Source: Rhodothermaceae bacterium
Lineage (GTDB): Bacteria; Bacteroidota; Rhodothermia; Rhodothermales; Rubricoccaceae
Length of the DNA stretch: 9,265 nt
Reading direction: 5' to 3'
Assembly: GCA_013003465.1 (NCBI GenBank)
Contig: JABDIZ010000342.1
Span: forward strand, 1-9,265
A program made the translations under genes and the position numbers. The notes below the pieces were generated by a model that was not told where the DNA came from, made no database searches, and saw nothing but the letters and a program-made list of their open reading frames with translations. Below, in pieces: positions 1 to 7,810 of this stretch (position 1 is its first letter; each line of letters opens with the position of its first letter).

Positions 1-554
1 GGCATGTTCTCCACCAGCTCGAAAATCTCCGGCTCTGGCTCGGCTGTGGCCGGTTCTTCAAGAGGCGGTGGCGGACGGGTGGGCGCTGGAGGGGGGGGCG
101 CGTTCATCGGGGGAACCGCCGAGCGGAGTGCGGGCGACGAGAGTGTCAACTCCCGCGTAGCCTCGGCAATCAACTCGGCCTCCTCCGTGGAGTCGATCAA
201 GGCAGACAGGTCCACGCTTGGCGGTGGAGGGGGACGGATGGCGACCACGGGGGGGGCAGCGTCGGGTGTCTCGGTCTCAGGGGTCTTCGTGCCCTCCCGC
301 GTTAGATCCACGGCTGCGGTCTGGAGGGAGTCGCCCAGCGGCATCGCCTCGTCCAGTACCCGCGGCACGGAGTCGGCCGAGGAGGGCTCGGGAGTAGGGG
401 CGGGTGCATCGAGCGACACGGCATGCTGCGCGAGGTCCTCCGGTGCCGCATCGTCGCCCGTGAACGTGCCGACGATGCGGATCACGGCCAACAGGACGAC
501 GACGGCCAGCATCGCGCCTAGTTCAACGTTGGCATTGTCGGCCCCTTCGCGCAT
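1..554 (-). CDS. TonB-type energy transducer, N-terminal part (3' end cut by left edge)
   Basis: Open frame of 184 full codons with no stop before the left edge, so it is partial. TonB-type proteins carry proton-motive energy from the inner-membrane ExbB/ExbD motor to outer-membrane receptors. Visible order: a short N-terminus, one hydrophobic segment at about residues 13-30 (GAMLAVVVLLAVIRIVG), an acidic linker, proline runs at about 108-112, 153-157 and 161-164, and at the very end the residues EIFELVENMP. In Bacteroidota TonB proteins a V-E-x-M-P motif typically opens the C-terminal receptor-binding domain, so that domain should lie just outside the window. The start ATG has AAGGA 9 bases upstream, one of the few Shine-Dalgarno matches here. 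It follows the VanZ gene by 42 bases and is probably last or near-last in the nnr operon. The coding strand has two C8 tracts (at 91-98 and 249-256). The TonB assignment is an inference from architecture, since the diagnostic domain is missing. Confidence 0.77.
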   Translation of the reverse strand, partial: MREGADNANVELGAMLAVVVLLAVIRIVGTFTGDDAAPEDLAQHAVSLDAPAPTPEPSSADSVPRVLDEAMPLGDSLQTAAVDLTREGTKTPETETPDAAPPVVAIRPPPPPSVDLSALIDSTEEAELIAEATRELTLSSPALRSAVPPMNAPPPPAPTRPPPPLEEPATAEPEPEIFELVENM

Positions 555-596
555 GAGATCGATTCCTTGAAATCCACGGTGCGCGCGAGGTATCGG

Positions 597-959
597 CTAG
601 GCCTCTGGCGGACTAAAGCGGGCGTTAGGACGAGTATCGCGCTGGTGCCAGCGTGCGGCGCCGAGCCCGATGAGCAGGCCGAGGGCATCGGCGAGCGCAT
701 CGATCGGGTCGAAGAACCGCCCGATGGGCATCAGGTGTTGATAGACTTCTGTACCAACGGCAAACAGGAGGCCACTGAGGAGGACCGCCCGGGCGGCGTG
801 GGGATAGGCACGCAGCCAGAGCCAGCCGAAGCCTGCAAACGCCAGCAGATGCAGCACCTTGTCGAACGAGAGCCAGACGGACACCGGCAGGGCGTTGCCC
901 GGGAGCGAGCAGCCGATGGCGATAGCGAGGGTCCAGCCGAGCGCGAGTCTGCGATCCAT
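597..959 (-). CDS. VanZ-family small membrane protein
   Basis: A 120-residue protein predicted to sit in the inner membrane with about four hydrophobic stretches (roughly residues 6-20, 33-50, 56-72 and 85-101). The family marks are D-K-x-x-H at 33-37 (DKVLH) followed by an aromatic glycine-rich helix, and E71-x-x-Q74-x-x-x-x-x-R81-x-x-D84-x-x-D87 in EVYQHLMPIGRFFDPIDALADALG. This spacing is the VanZ signature also seen in phosphotransbutyrylase-neighbour genes. VanZ itself confers weak teicoplanin resistance in enterococci, but most chromosomal members have no established role, so a resistance function should not be assumed. The length is typical of short single-domain members. The ATG lies 4 bases after the nnr stop, with no room for a promoter, so it is co-transcribed with nnr and probably translationally coupled. 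No Shine-Dalgarno is apparent. Confidence 0.88.
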   Translation of the reverse strand: MDRRLALGWTLAIAIGCSLPGNALPVSVWLSFDKVLHLLAFAGFGWLWLRAYPHAARAVLLSGLLFAVGTEVYQHLMPIGRFFDPIDALADALGLLIGLGAARWHQRDTRPNARFSPPEA

Positions 960-963
960 CGAA

Positions 964-2538
964 TCAGGCGCGAAAGGACTCGTAGAGGACGACCGGCACG
1001 GCGGCCAGCAGATCGCTGGCGAGCATCGAGGGTGCGGCGCAGGATCGGCGCCACCAGGCTGCGGCAGCCGAGCCGATGTGCAGCGCGCACACGGCCGCCT
1101 CGGCGGTGGCGAGGCCCTGTGCGAGCAGGCCCGCCGTCAGGCCCGCCAGCACGTCGCCTGTTCCGGCGGTGGCGAGGCCCGGCTCGCCCGGCGGCCCGAT
1201 GAAGACCTGGCCCTCTGGCGTCCCTACGACGCTCGGCATGCCTTTGAGCACGAGCGTGGCGTTCCACGCGGCGGCCCAGGTATGGACCACGGCGAGGCGA
1301 TCCGCGAGATCCAAGTCGTCTCCAGCCAGCCGCCGCAACTCGCCGACGTGGGGCGTCAACACGAGCGGTGCATCGCCCCGTTCCGCGAGCTTGTCGGCGC
1401 GTCCCGCGAAGGCATTCAGCCCATCGGCATCGAGGACCGTCGGGCACGAGAGGCGACGGAGGAGGGCCTGGACGAGGCGCTGCGTCTCCGCGGGACGCCC
1501 GAGCCCGCAGCCGATCAGCACCGCATCGGTGTCGGGCAGGCGCGTGGCGATCCCATCGTACGCAGTGATAGCAAGGGTGCCGTCATCCGTTTCCGGCTGC
1601 GCGTCCACCATCACCTCGATGTTGTGCGCGTCCACGGTGGCCTGCGCGCTCTGTGGCGTGCAGCAGACCACTGCGCCCGCACCGGCCCGGTACGCAGCGG
1701 CGGTAGCCAGTACGGCGGCGCCGGTGAAAGCCCGCGAGCCAACGACCGCAAGCACGCGCCCCGCGCTGTACTTGTGCGCGTCAACTGCACGGCGGGGCAG
1801 CGTCTGTGTGACCCAGGCGTCGGTAGCCCGCACGGCCGGGGCGACCTCGTGCAGCAGCGCGCTCGGAATCCCGATCTCGACCACTTCGATCTGCCCGGCG
1901 TGCGTGGGCCCGTCGCCCAGTAGGAGGCCTGCCTTGAGCGCCGCCATCGTCACCGTCAGGTCGGCACGGACAGCCTGGTCACTGGAGGCACCGGTATCGC
2001 TGTTCAGGCCAGTGGGCACGTCGAGGGCCACGACCGGCGCAGGTTGCCGATTCATCCACGCCGCGAGCGTATCCACCGGTGCGCGCAGCGCCCCCGCTAC
2101 GCCGATGCCGAGCAGCGCGTCTACGACAAGATCCGGCGGATGCGCGGCGCTGAGTTGCCGGATGTCCTCGAAGGGATCGACACGGAGGTGGTCGTCCGAT
2201 TCGGCGAGATGGTACAGCGTACGAAGGTTGGCCGTGGTATCGAGCGTGGCGTTGTCCTCCGAGGCGAGCGTGACGACGCGGACCTCCGCCCCGTGTGCGC
2301 GAAGCACCCGTGCCACCACGAGGCCGTCGCCGCCGTTGTTGCCCTTGCCTGCCAGCACGAGCACATTACGACCGGCCATCCTGCCGAATCGTTCTTCGAT
2401 GGCGTTGCACGACGCGCGGCCCGCCGTTTCCATCAGTACGCGCCCCGGCACGCCCACCTCCTCCATCGTGCGGCGGTCGGCCGTGCGCATGGCCTCGGCG
2501 GTGAGGACGGGCTGAAGGGGATCGGGAGGTCGAGTCAT
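964..2538 (-). CDS. nnr: Bifunctional NAD(P)HX epimerase / ADP-dependent NAD(P)HX dehydratase
   Basis: A 524-residue cytosolic repair enzyme. It epimerises the R and S forms of hydrated NAD(P)H (NADHX, NADPHX) and dehydrates the S form back to NAD(P)H using ADP. The N-terminal YjeF_N half (about 10-240) has the nucleotide loop GKGNNGGDGLVVAR (64-77), the D140 region VVDALLGIG and DVPTGLNSDTG (173-183). The C-terminal carbohydrate-kinase-like half (about 250-520) has HKYSAGRVLAVVGS (255-268), GCGLGR (343-348), VLDADGLNA (368-376), LTPHVGE (394-400) and the catalytic-type loop ATAGTGDVLAGLTAGL (456-471). Length matches the fused family. One departure is near H487, where many relatives have H-x-A-A-x-D and this protein has a run of alanines. 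The ATG is the first in frame and gives the usual N-terminus; no Shine-Dalgarno is seen. The gene begins 21 bases after the lipoprotein stop and is followed 4 bases later by the VanZ gene. Confidence 0.96.
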   Translation of the reverse strand: MTRPPDPLQPVLTAEAMRTADRRTMEEVGVPGRVLMETAGRASCNAIEERFGRMAGRNVLVLAGKGNNGGDGLVVARVLRAHGAEVRVVTLASEDNATLDTTANLRTLYHLAESDDHLRVDPFEDIRQLSAAHPPDLVVDALLGIGVAGALRAPVDTLAAWMNRQPAPVVALDVPTGLNSDTGASSDQAVRADLTVTMAALKAGLLLGDGPTHAGQIEVVEIGIPSALLHEVAPAVRATDAWVTQTLPRRAVDAHKYSAGRVLAVVGSRAFTGAAVLATAAAYRAGAGAVVCCTPQSAQATVDAHNIEVMVDAQPETDDGTLAITAYDGIATRLPDTDAVLIGCGLGRPAETQRLVQALLRRLSCPTVLDADGLNAFAGRADKLAERGDAPLVLTPHVGELRRLAGDDLDLADRLAVVHTWAAAWNATLVLKGMPSVVGTPEGQVFIGPPGEPGLATAGTGDVLAGLTAGLLAQGLATAEAAVCALHIGSAAAAWWRRSCAAPSMLASDLLAAVPVVLYESFRA

Positions 2539-2559
2539 GGCGGGGCCGTCGGTGTGCGT

Positions 2560-4242
2560 TCAGTCACCCGATGAACCGATAAGCAGCTCATTCGATTCCA
2601 CCTCGGTCTCCCATCGTGCGCGGACGCGTACTGGCTCGGCGAGCCAGCGCAATGGCTCGGGCGGTTCGTAGGGGGTGAGGCGCCCGCCGTCCCAACGCCC
2701 GTTGCCATTCGCATCAAGGACGAGACGCAGGCGGTACGAGCCGGGCGGGAGGTTGGTCAACGCAAAGGCGCCATCGGCCTGCGCGCGAGTAGTGAAGGGT
2801 AGTCCTTGTTCGGGGTAGGCGGCGAGGAGCACCGCCGCGCCGTCTGGCGCGTTCACGCGTCCGAGGAGGGCACCGAGGGCATCGGGGCCGGGCATGGCGA
2901 AGCGGCGCACAAACGTTGTGTCGGCTCCGGCTACCTCGATGCGGAAGATGCGCGGTGCGTCCACGAGATGAAGGTCGTAGCGCACGCCGTCATCGGTCGT
3001 GGTGGTGTAGGCCAGCGCGCCGCTGGGCCCGGTCACCGTCACGCGGGTTCGGAACGCGGTCGAATCCAGGGGCTGCGAAAAGCGGACGCCGGGACGGGCG
3101 TCGGGGCGGAGAAGGAGGACTGAATCAGCCGGAGAGCGGCGCGGCGGCAGGAAGTCCACAAATCGTGTCGTGACGGTATCGGCCGGCGTGGAGGGCGTGA
3201 CGACGCGGTCGAGGGTGACCTCGTTGCCGCTGGAGTCGGCGACGGCGCCTTGCGAGGTGAGGCGCACCGGTGCGGTGAGCGGGGCTTCGGCCAGCACTAG
3301 CATCTGCGTGGGAACATCGGGGGTTTGATAGACGGCATGGAGTGGGCGAGGCTGTCCGGTAGCCGAGTCCGCCAGGGTCCATGCGGTCGTCCGATCCACC
3401 AGGCGCACCGGCTCGTCGAAGACGAGCGCGAGGCGACGATTCGAGAGGGCGCGCACGCGGCGGAGTTGGGGGGGGATGGTATCGAGGGCCGTGGCGAAGA
3501 GGTCGAGCGGGCGCAGCGGAGCGATCCGGGTCGTATCGGCTCGGGCGAGGACGAACGGCGCGGGCGGGGCAGCAAAGAGTTCGCCCTCGTCCACCTGTCG
3601 GTTGCGGTTGCGGTCCTCGAACGCCACGACGAAATACGGGCCCTCGCGGAGATAGTCGAGGCGGAACGTGCCGTCGGTCGCGGCTTCGGTGCGGTAGACG
3701 AGCGGATGGGCGCCCCTCGGATCGGGGAGCGCAGTGCCGAGCGTATCCGACAGCGGGTAGGCCGCGACGACCAGGCCTGCCGTCCCGGCGCCGGTCGCTG
3801 GGTCACGGAGGCGCCCACTGATGCGCCCGCGGTCGAGCGTGGCGCCTGTGGCGAAGGCGACGGTGATGGGGCGGGGCAGGGCCACGCCATGCTCGTCGCG
3901 CAGTTCCGTGCCGAGCGTCACCACGTAGGTCGCCTCCGCGGCGAGCGTATCGGGGAAGAGCACCGTCAGGCGGCGCCCGCTCACGCGCACCTCGGGGGGC
4001 GTGGCGAACTCCGGTGTGATGGTGAGCGCGCGCGATCCACTCGCCGGGTCCAACCGCTCCGAAAACGTGAGCACGAGCCGATCCGCCGAGACGTTCGTGG
4101 CGCCTTCCGCAGGGCTGGCCTCCACCACCACCGGTGGGGTCGAATCCACGGGGCCACCGCTCGGCCGCACCGGCGTGGCGCAGCCTATGCACAGCAAGGC
4201 AAGTGCGGCGAAGAGAAAGCCAAGGAGCGAGCGGCGGGACAC
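2560..4242 (-). CDS. Big_5 (Ig-like) domain lipoprotein
   Basis: A 560-residue predicted lipoprotein. The chosen GTG start gives MSRRSLLGFLFAALALLCIG followed by Cys21, a compact type II signal peptide with a lipobox-like L-C-I-G-C. After the cysteine comes GGPVDSTPPVVVEASPAEG, the opening of Big_5 Ig-like lipoproteins common in Bacteroidota. Visible order: a Big_5 domain at about 34-134; a carboxypeptidase-regulatory-like beta domain at about 138-225 ending in DRNRNRQVDEG (from 210); a middle region with a second Ig-like unit starting LDTIPPQLRRVRALSNRRL; and a second regulatory-like domain from 457 with DANGNGRWDGG (from 510), then PYEPPEPLRW. The two D-x-N-x-N loops resemble calcium-binding turns. 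The molecular function is unknown; an envelope location is inferred. A longer frame reaches a TTG at 4290, but that codon lies in the loop of a hairpin and gives a poor signal peptide. There is a C8 tract at 3468-3475. It is first in a likely operon with nnr. Confidence 0.87.
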   Translation of the reverse strand: MSRRSLLGFLFAALALLCIGCATPVRPSGGPVDSTPPVVVEASPAEGATNVSADRLVLTFSERLDPASGSRALTITPEFATPPEVRVSGRRLTVLFPDTLAAEATYVVTLGTELRDEHGVALPRPITVAFATGATLDRGRISGRLRDPATGAGTAGLVVAAYPLSDTLGTALPDPRGAHPLVYRTEAATDGTFRLDYLREGPYFVVAFEDRNRNRQVDEGELFAAPPAPFVLARADTTRIAPLRPLDLFATALDTIPPQLRRVRALSNRRLALVFDEPVRLVDRTTAWTLADSATGQPRPLHAVYQTPDVPTQMLVLAEAPLTAPVRLTSQGAVADSSGNEVTLDRVVTPSTPADTVTTRFVDFLPPRRSPADSVLLLRPDARPGVRFSQPLDSTAFRTRVTVTGPSGALAYTTTTDDGVRYDLHLVDAPRIFRIEVAGADTTFVRRFAMPGPDALGALLGRVNAPDGAAVLLAAYPEQGLPFTTRAQADGAFALTNLPPGSYRLRLVLDANGNGRWDGGRLTPYEPPEPLRWLAEPVRVRARWETEVESNELLIGSSGD

Positions 4243-4272
4243 GCGCAGCGGCGGGAGACAGGAACGAATGCA

Positions 4273-4305
4273 CGAAGGGCTGCACCACAACGGTACAGCC
4301 CTTCG
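4273..4305 (-). terminator. Strong hairpin after gdhA, probable terminator
   Basis: A perfect 10-base inverted repeat (CGAAGGGCTG / CAGCCCTTCG). Read on the minus strand it continues inward with a wobble pair and three further pairs, closing a 5-base loop (GTTGT). It starts 22 bases past the gdhA stop and precedes the lipoprotein gene. The minus-strand sequence after it (TGCATTCGTTCC) has no U run, so it is not a textbook Rho-independent terminator. It may end gdhA transcripts inefficiently, protect their 3' ends, or sit at the 5' end of the lipoprotein mRNA. Confidence 0.55.
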
Positions 4306-4326
4306 AAAGATACCAGCAACGCGCCG

Positions 4327-4337
<11 letters not shown>
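4305..4337 (-). promoter_or_regulatory. Candidate Bacteroidota-type promoter for the lipoprotein-nnr operon
   Basis: On the minus strand TTTA (4337-4334), 21 bases, then TATCTTTC (4312-4305). The group consensus is about TTTG, 19-21 bases, TAnnTTTG, so each box has one mismatch at a defined base. It overlaps the end of gdhA and would start RNA near 4300, inside the hairpin arm, about 58 bases before the chosen GTG. This is a pattern match only and competes with the terminator reading of the same sequence. Confidence 0.3.
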
Positions 4338-5649
<1,312 letters not shown>

Positions 5650-5704
5650 AGCGGGCGGCGCGAAGGCGAAAGAGGACACAGGCATGCAAGGTACGGGAGG
5701 GGAT

Positions 5705-5714
5705 TTCCGCGGAA
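5705..5714. promoter_or_regulatory. 10-base palindrome, possible second operator half-site pair
   Basis: TTCCGCGGAA is perfectly self-complementary and is centred 36 bases from the larger palindrome. It uses the same GGAA/TTCC elements in opposite order. Ten-base palindromes arise by chance in G+C-rich DNA; only the proximity to the larger one makes it worth recording. Confidence 0.2.
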
Positions 5715-5737
5715 CGATAGGGGATGCGTGAAAACGG

Positions 5738-5753
5738 TCGGAAGCGCTTCCGA
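5738..5753. promoter_or_regulatory. 16-base perfect palindrome, candidate operator
   Basis: TCGGAAGCGCTTCCGA is fully self-complementary with a central CG. It lies in the divergent spacer, 89 bases upstream of the gdhA start and 82 bases upstream of the trmH start. The core GAAGCGCTTC has the symmetry and central CpG typical of LacI-family and CcpA cre-like operators. No regulator gene is in the window, so binding is an inference. Confidence 0.4.
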
Positions 5754-5834
5754 TGGGAGGCGGTATCGGCGGTGGCGGTCTGTCTCTCAACCGGGCGGGC
5801 TGCCGTAGCTTCTCGGCCTACCCTGCCGTGCGCC

Positions 5835-6605
5835 ATGCCCCTCACCCGTCAGCGCCTGAAAGAGCTCCATCGTCTACTACGACGAAAAGGCCGCGAACGG
5901 GTCAGGCAGTTCCTCGTCGAGGGTGTGCGCTCAGTCGAGGCCGCGGTGCAGGCGAAGGCGCCGCTGGTGGAAGTGCTGGTGACCCACGAAGCGGCCGAGG
6001 ACGTGCGGGTGATTGCCGTCCTCGACACGCTGACGGTGCCTGTCCACACGCTGCCCACCCGCGAGATGGCCCGGCTCACCGACACGCAGACCGATCAGGG
6101 CCTCCTCGGGGTCGCTACGTCCGTCGTAGCGGACGACCTCGCCGCACTCGACGCCGCACAGACGGTGCTCGTGCTCGACGGGGTGCAGGACCCCGGCAAC
6201 GTGGGCACGCTGATCCGTACGGCCGCGTGGTTTGGCGCGGAGGCCGTGCTGGCCGGGCCAGGCACCGCCGATCTGGAGAGCCCCAAGGTGGTGCGCAGCG
6301 CGATGGGGGGCCTGTGGGACCTCCGCCTCGTGCGCACCGACGACCTAGGCGCGGCGCTCGCGCGGCTCGCCGACCGGATGCCCATCGTGGGGGCCGACCT
6401 GGCGGGCGAACCCGCTGCGCGCTGGCAACCACCCGAGGCGGGCGCCCTCGTGCTTGGCAGTGAGGCGCACGGGCTCTCCGAGGCGACGCAGCAGCACCTG
6501 ACCGCCCGCGTGTGCCTGAAAGGGCACCCACCGCGCAAAGGCGTCGAGTCGCTGAACGTGGCCGTGGCAGGCGGTATCCTGCTGCACCGCTGGCTCGGAG
6601 TCTAG
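5835..6605 (+). CDS. TrmH/SpoU-family RNA 2'-O-methyltransferase
   Basis: A 256-residue cytosolic SAM-dependent enzyme of the SPOUT class that methylates ribose 2'-OH in rRNA or tRNA. The N-terminal substrate-binding domain opens with QFLVEGVRSVEAAV (25-38), the SpoU_sub_bind pattern. The knotted catalytic domain has all three motifs: motif 1 DGVQDPGNVGTLIR (115-128, with N122 and R128), motif 2 VLGSEAHGLS (206-215, E210) and motif 3 SLNVAVAGGILL (239-250). Overall form is closest to the RlmB/TsnR-like group with an N-terminal extension. The exact target nucleotide cannot be read from sequence, so no symbol is given. The ATG at 5835 gives the expected MPLTRQRLKEL start; the frame is open upstream to 5724 but the extra residues are not family-like. 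No Shine-Dalgarno is seen. It is divergent from gdhA and converges with the tonB-type gene, the two stop codons 3 bases apart. Confidence 0.94.
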   Translation: MPLTRQRLKELHRLLRRKGRERVRQFLVEGVRSVEAAVQAKAPLVEVLVTHEAAEDVRVIAVLDTLTVPVHTLPTREMARLTDTQTDQGLLGVATSVVADDLAALDAAQTVLVLDGVQDPGNVGTLIRTAAWFGAEAVLAGPGTADLESPKVVRSAMGGLWDLRLVRTDDLGAALARLADRMPIVGADLAGEPAARWQPPEAGALVLGSEAHGLSEATQQHLTARVCLKGHPPRKGVESLNVAVAGGILLHRWLGV

Positions 6606-6608
6606 GCG

Positions 6609-7349
6609 CTACACGCCGAAGCTGCACGTGATAGTGGTGTAGCTGCGTACGCGCGCGCCGTCGTTGCGCGCCGCTCGAAACTGGTAGCGCTGCGCCGCGT
6701 CGAGCGCCGCCTGGTCCATGCCGTAGGGCAGGCTGGCCACCGGCTCCTCGCGGTCGCCGCGCCCGAGTAGCAGGCGTTCGACGATGCGGGCCTCCGTCAC
6801 GCGCCCCACTTCGTTGACCAACACCTCGATGCGCACGCGCGCGCGGATACCCTCGCGTCGGGCTTCCGGTGGATAGGCAGGCTCCGAAAAGCGGACGGGC
6901 ACCGGGCTGCGGTCGGGCTCGCGGACGAGCGGCGGCGGTCCGCTAGGCTCCGGGGGAGACGGAGGGCCCACCGGCACGGGGGGCGCAGGCGGCGCATCGA
7001 TGACGCCGTCGTCCGCGGGCACGTCGAGTGGCAGGTCCACGAGTTGCTCCTCGATGACCGTTTCGTCCGGCACCTCAACGGGCGGCAGCAGGGCTTCGCT
7101 CGGCAGCGGCGGGGGGGCCGTGGGCGGCGTTTGGTTCTGGATCGTCGGATCGATCAGTTCGATCTCGATCTGCTCCTGTGGTGGAACCGTCACACGGAGG
7201 CGCTCGGCCGCCTCCGCAGGATCGGGGAGCGGCCAGAAGCGGAACGCCGACAGGACCAGCACCACGCTCAGCGCGAGGGCGGCGAGGCCCCGCATCCGAT
7301 AGGCGCGGTTCCGGCCAGGATCCAGGAGGGGACGGCGATGAGGGTGCAT
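6609..7349 (-). CDS. TonB-type energy transducer with C-terminal TonB domain
   Basis: A 246-residue protein predicted to be anchored in the inner membrane and to span the periplasm. Visible order: a basic cytosolic N-terminus (HRRPLLDPGRNRAYRMR), a membrane segment at about 20-37 (ending LSAFRFWP), an acidic/proline linker at about 75-150 with repeated P-P-x motifs, and a TonB C-terminal domain at about 155-246. The domain is recognised by FSEPAYPPEARREGIRARVR (154-173), then VLVNEVGRVTEARIVE and a final beta strand RSYTTITCSFGV. An insertion of about 10 residues (GRGDREEPVAS) lies before the last helix. The His found in the E. coli TonB membrane helix is absent, as is usual in this phylum. 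The ATG at 7349 puts 19 residues before the membrane segment. Upstream ATGs exist (7424), but the extra sequence is basic and low-complexity. It stands alone and converges with trmH. It is distinct in sequence from the other TonB-type gene at the left edge. Confidence 0.86.
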   Translation of the reverse strand: MHPHRRPLLDPGRNRAYRMRGLAALALSVVLVLSAFRFWPLPDPAEAAERLRVTVPPQEQIEIELIDPTIQNQTPPTAPPPLPSEALLPPVEVPDETVIEEQLVDLPLDVPADDGVIDAPPAPPVPVGPPSPPEPSGPPPLVREPDRSPVPVRFSEPAYPPEARREGIRARVRIEVLVNEVGRVTEARIVERLLLGRGDREEPVASLPYGMDQAALDAAQRYQFRAARNDGARVRSYTTITCSFGV

Positions 7350-7486
7350 ACAGGGTCGAACGTGCAGGCGCGGGCGTTTCGCACCTGGCTGGATCGTTGG
7401 AGGATACACACGCGTAGAGGACATTCGGCGGGCGCTTCGGTTGCCCTCCTCGCCTTCGACGGTGCTGTGAAGACCACGCCGATGCC

Positions 7487-7517
7487 TTGCCTGCTCGTCC
7501 GGCGCTCCGTAGTTTTC
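7487..7517 (+). promoter_or_regulatory. Candidate Bacteroidota-type promoter of the carA leader or a small RNA
   Basis: TTG (7487-7489), a 20-base spacer, then TAGTTTTC (7510-7517). The group consensus is TTTG or TTG, 19-21 bases, TAnnTTTG. Only the final base of the downstream box differs among the defined positions. RNA would start near 7521-7524, just ahead of the hairpin CCGAC/GTCGG at 7529-7544, and would run into the terminator about 145 bases later. Pattern match only. Confidence 0.38.
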
Positions 7518-7570
7518 TCGCCTGAATACCGACGGCACTGTCGGCCTCTTCAGACCCTGTTGCCCTCCCC

Positions 7571-7642
7571 ATGCGCGGCCGCCTCTTGCTGCCCTCTCCC
7601 GCCTTTGACCACGGCCCCGGCGTTGCCGCCGGTCGCGCCTGA
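7571..7642 (+). CDS. Possible 23-residue leader peptide upstream of carA
   Basis: A short open frame that begins MRGRLLLPSP and ends AAGRA with arginines at 2, 4 and 22. Its TGA (7640-7642) shares its last base with the first base of the terminator stem. Placement between a promoter-like sequence and a terminator ahead of a biosynthetic gene is what an attenuator leader would look like. Against it: no Shine-Dalgarno (the ATG follows CCCTCCCC), no strong run of one regulatory amino acid, and a 24-codon frame can occur by chance in this base composition. The first ten residues loosely recall the start of YqgE/AlgH proteins, too short to call a gene remnant. Confidence 0.25.
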   Translation: MRGRLLLPSPAFDHGPGVAAGRA

Positions 7643-7668
7643 GCCTTCCCATTGGGGAGGCTTTTTTT
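7642..7668 (+). terminator. Rho-independent terminator upstream of carA
   Basis: AGCCTTCCC, loop ATT, GGGGAGGCT, then a run of seven Ts (the last stem base plus six). Nine pairs including one G-U, on the plus strand. It is the only canonical intrinsic terminator in the window, yet no plus-strand protein gene ends before it; the nearest upstream gene is on the other strand. It therefore ends either a short RNA from about 7521 or a leader transcript of carA (start 177 bases further on). Confidence 0.85.
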
Positions 7669-7691
7669 GTATGTCAACGGCTGCTTGGGAC

Positions 7692-7810
7692 GAGGGCTGG
7701 TGGGCTGCGAGCGGCTGCAAAGCCGCGCCCTCCGCGTCGCGCTGCATCGCCGAACCGCCGGTTCGCCTGCTTCGCGCTTCTTGAGGGCGAGCTTCTCGCT
7801 CGCTCTCGCC
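7692..7810 (+). other. Cluster of three hairpins between terminator and carA
   Basis: Three consecutive inverted repeats. First, GAGGGC/GCCCTC (7692-7697 with 7727-7732) enclosing GCGGCT-GCAA-AGCCGC (7711-7726), which has a GNRA tetraloop and is stacked directly on the outer helix on its 3' side. Second, CGAACC-GCC-GGTTCG (7751-7765). Third, GCGAG-CTT-CTCGC (7787-7799), with an alternative outer pairing GGCGAG/CTCGCC (7786-7791 with 7805-7810). These may fold in the carA 5' untranslated RNA, or be a dispersed intergenic repeat. No known riboswitch or PyrR-binding motif was recognised. Confidence 0.4.

Noticed and set aside
5686..5715. TACCTTGC on the minus strand as a gdhA promoter box.
   Set aside because: Two mismatches to TAnnTTTG and no acceptable TTTG element 19-21 bases upstream.
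5650..5790. N-terminal extension of gdhA up to 5790.
   Set aside because: The extra residues are proline-rich, not family-like, and overlap the palindromes and the spacer to trmH.
7350..7652. Longer N-terminus of the second TonB-type protein (starts at 7424 or 7652).
   Set aside because: The added residues are basic and low-complexity, unlike TonB cytosolic tails, and overlap the candidate carA leader. The 7424 start cannot be fully excluded.
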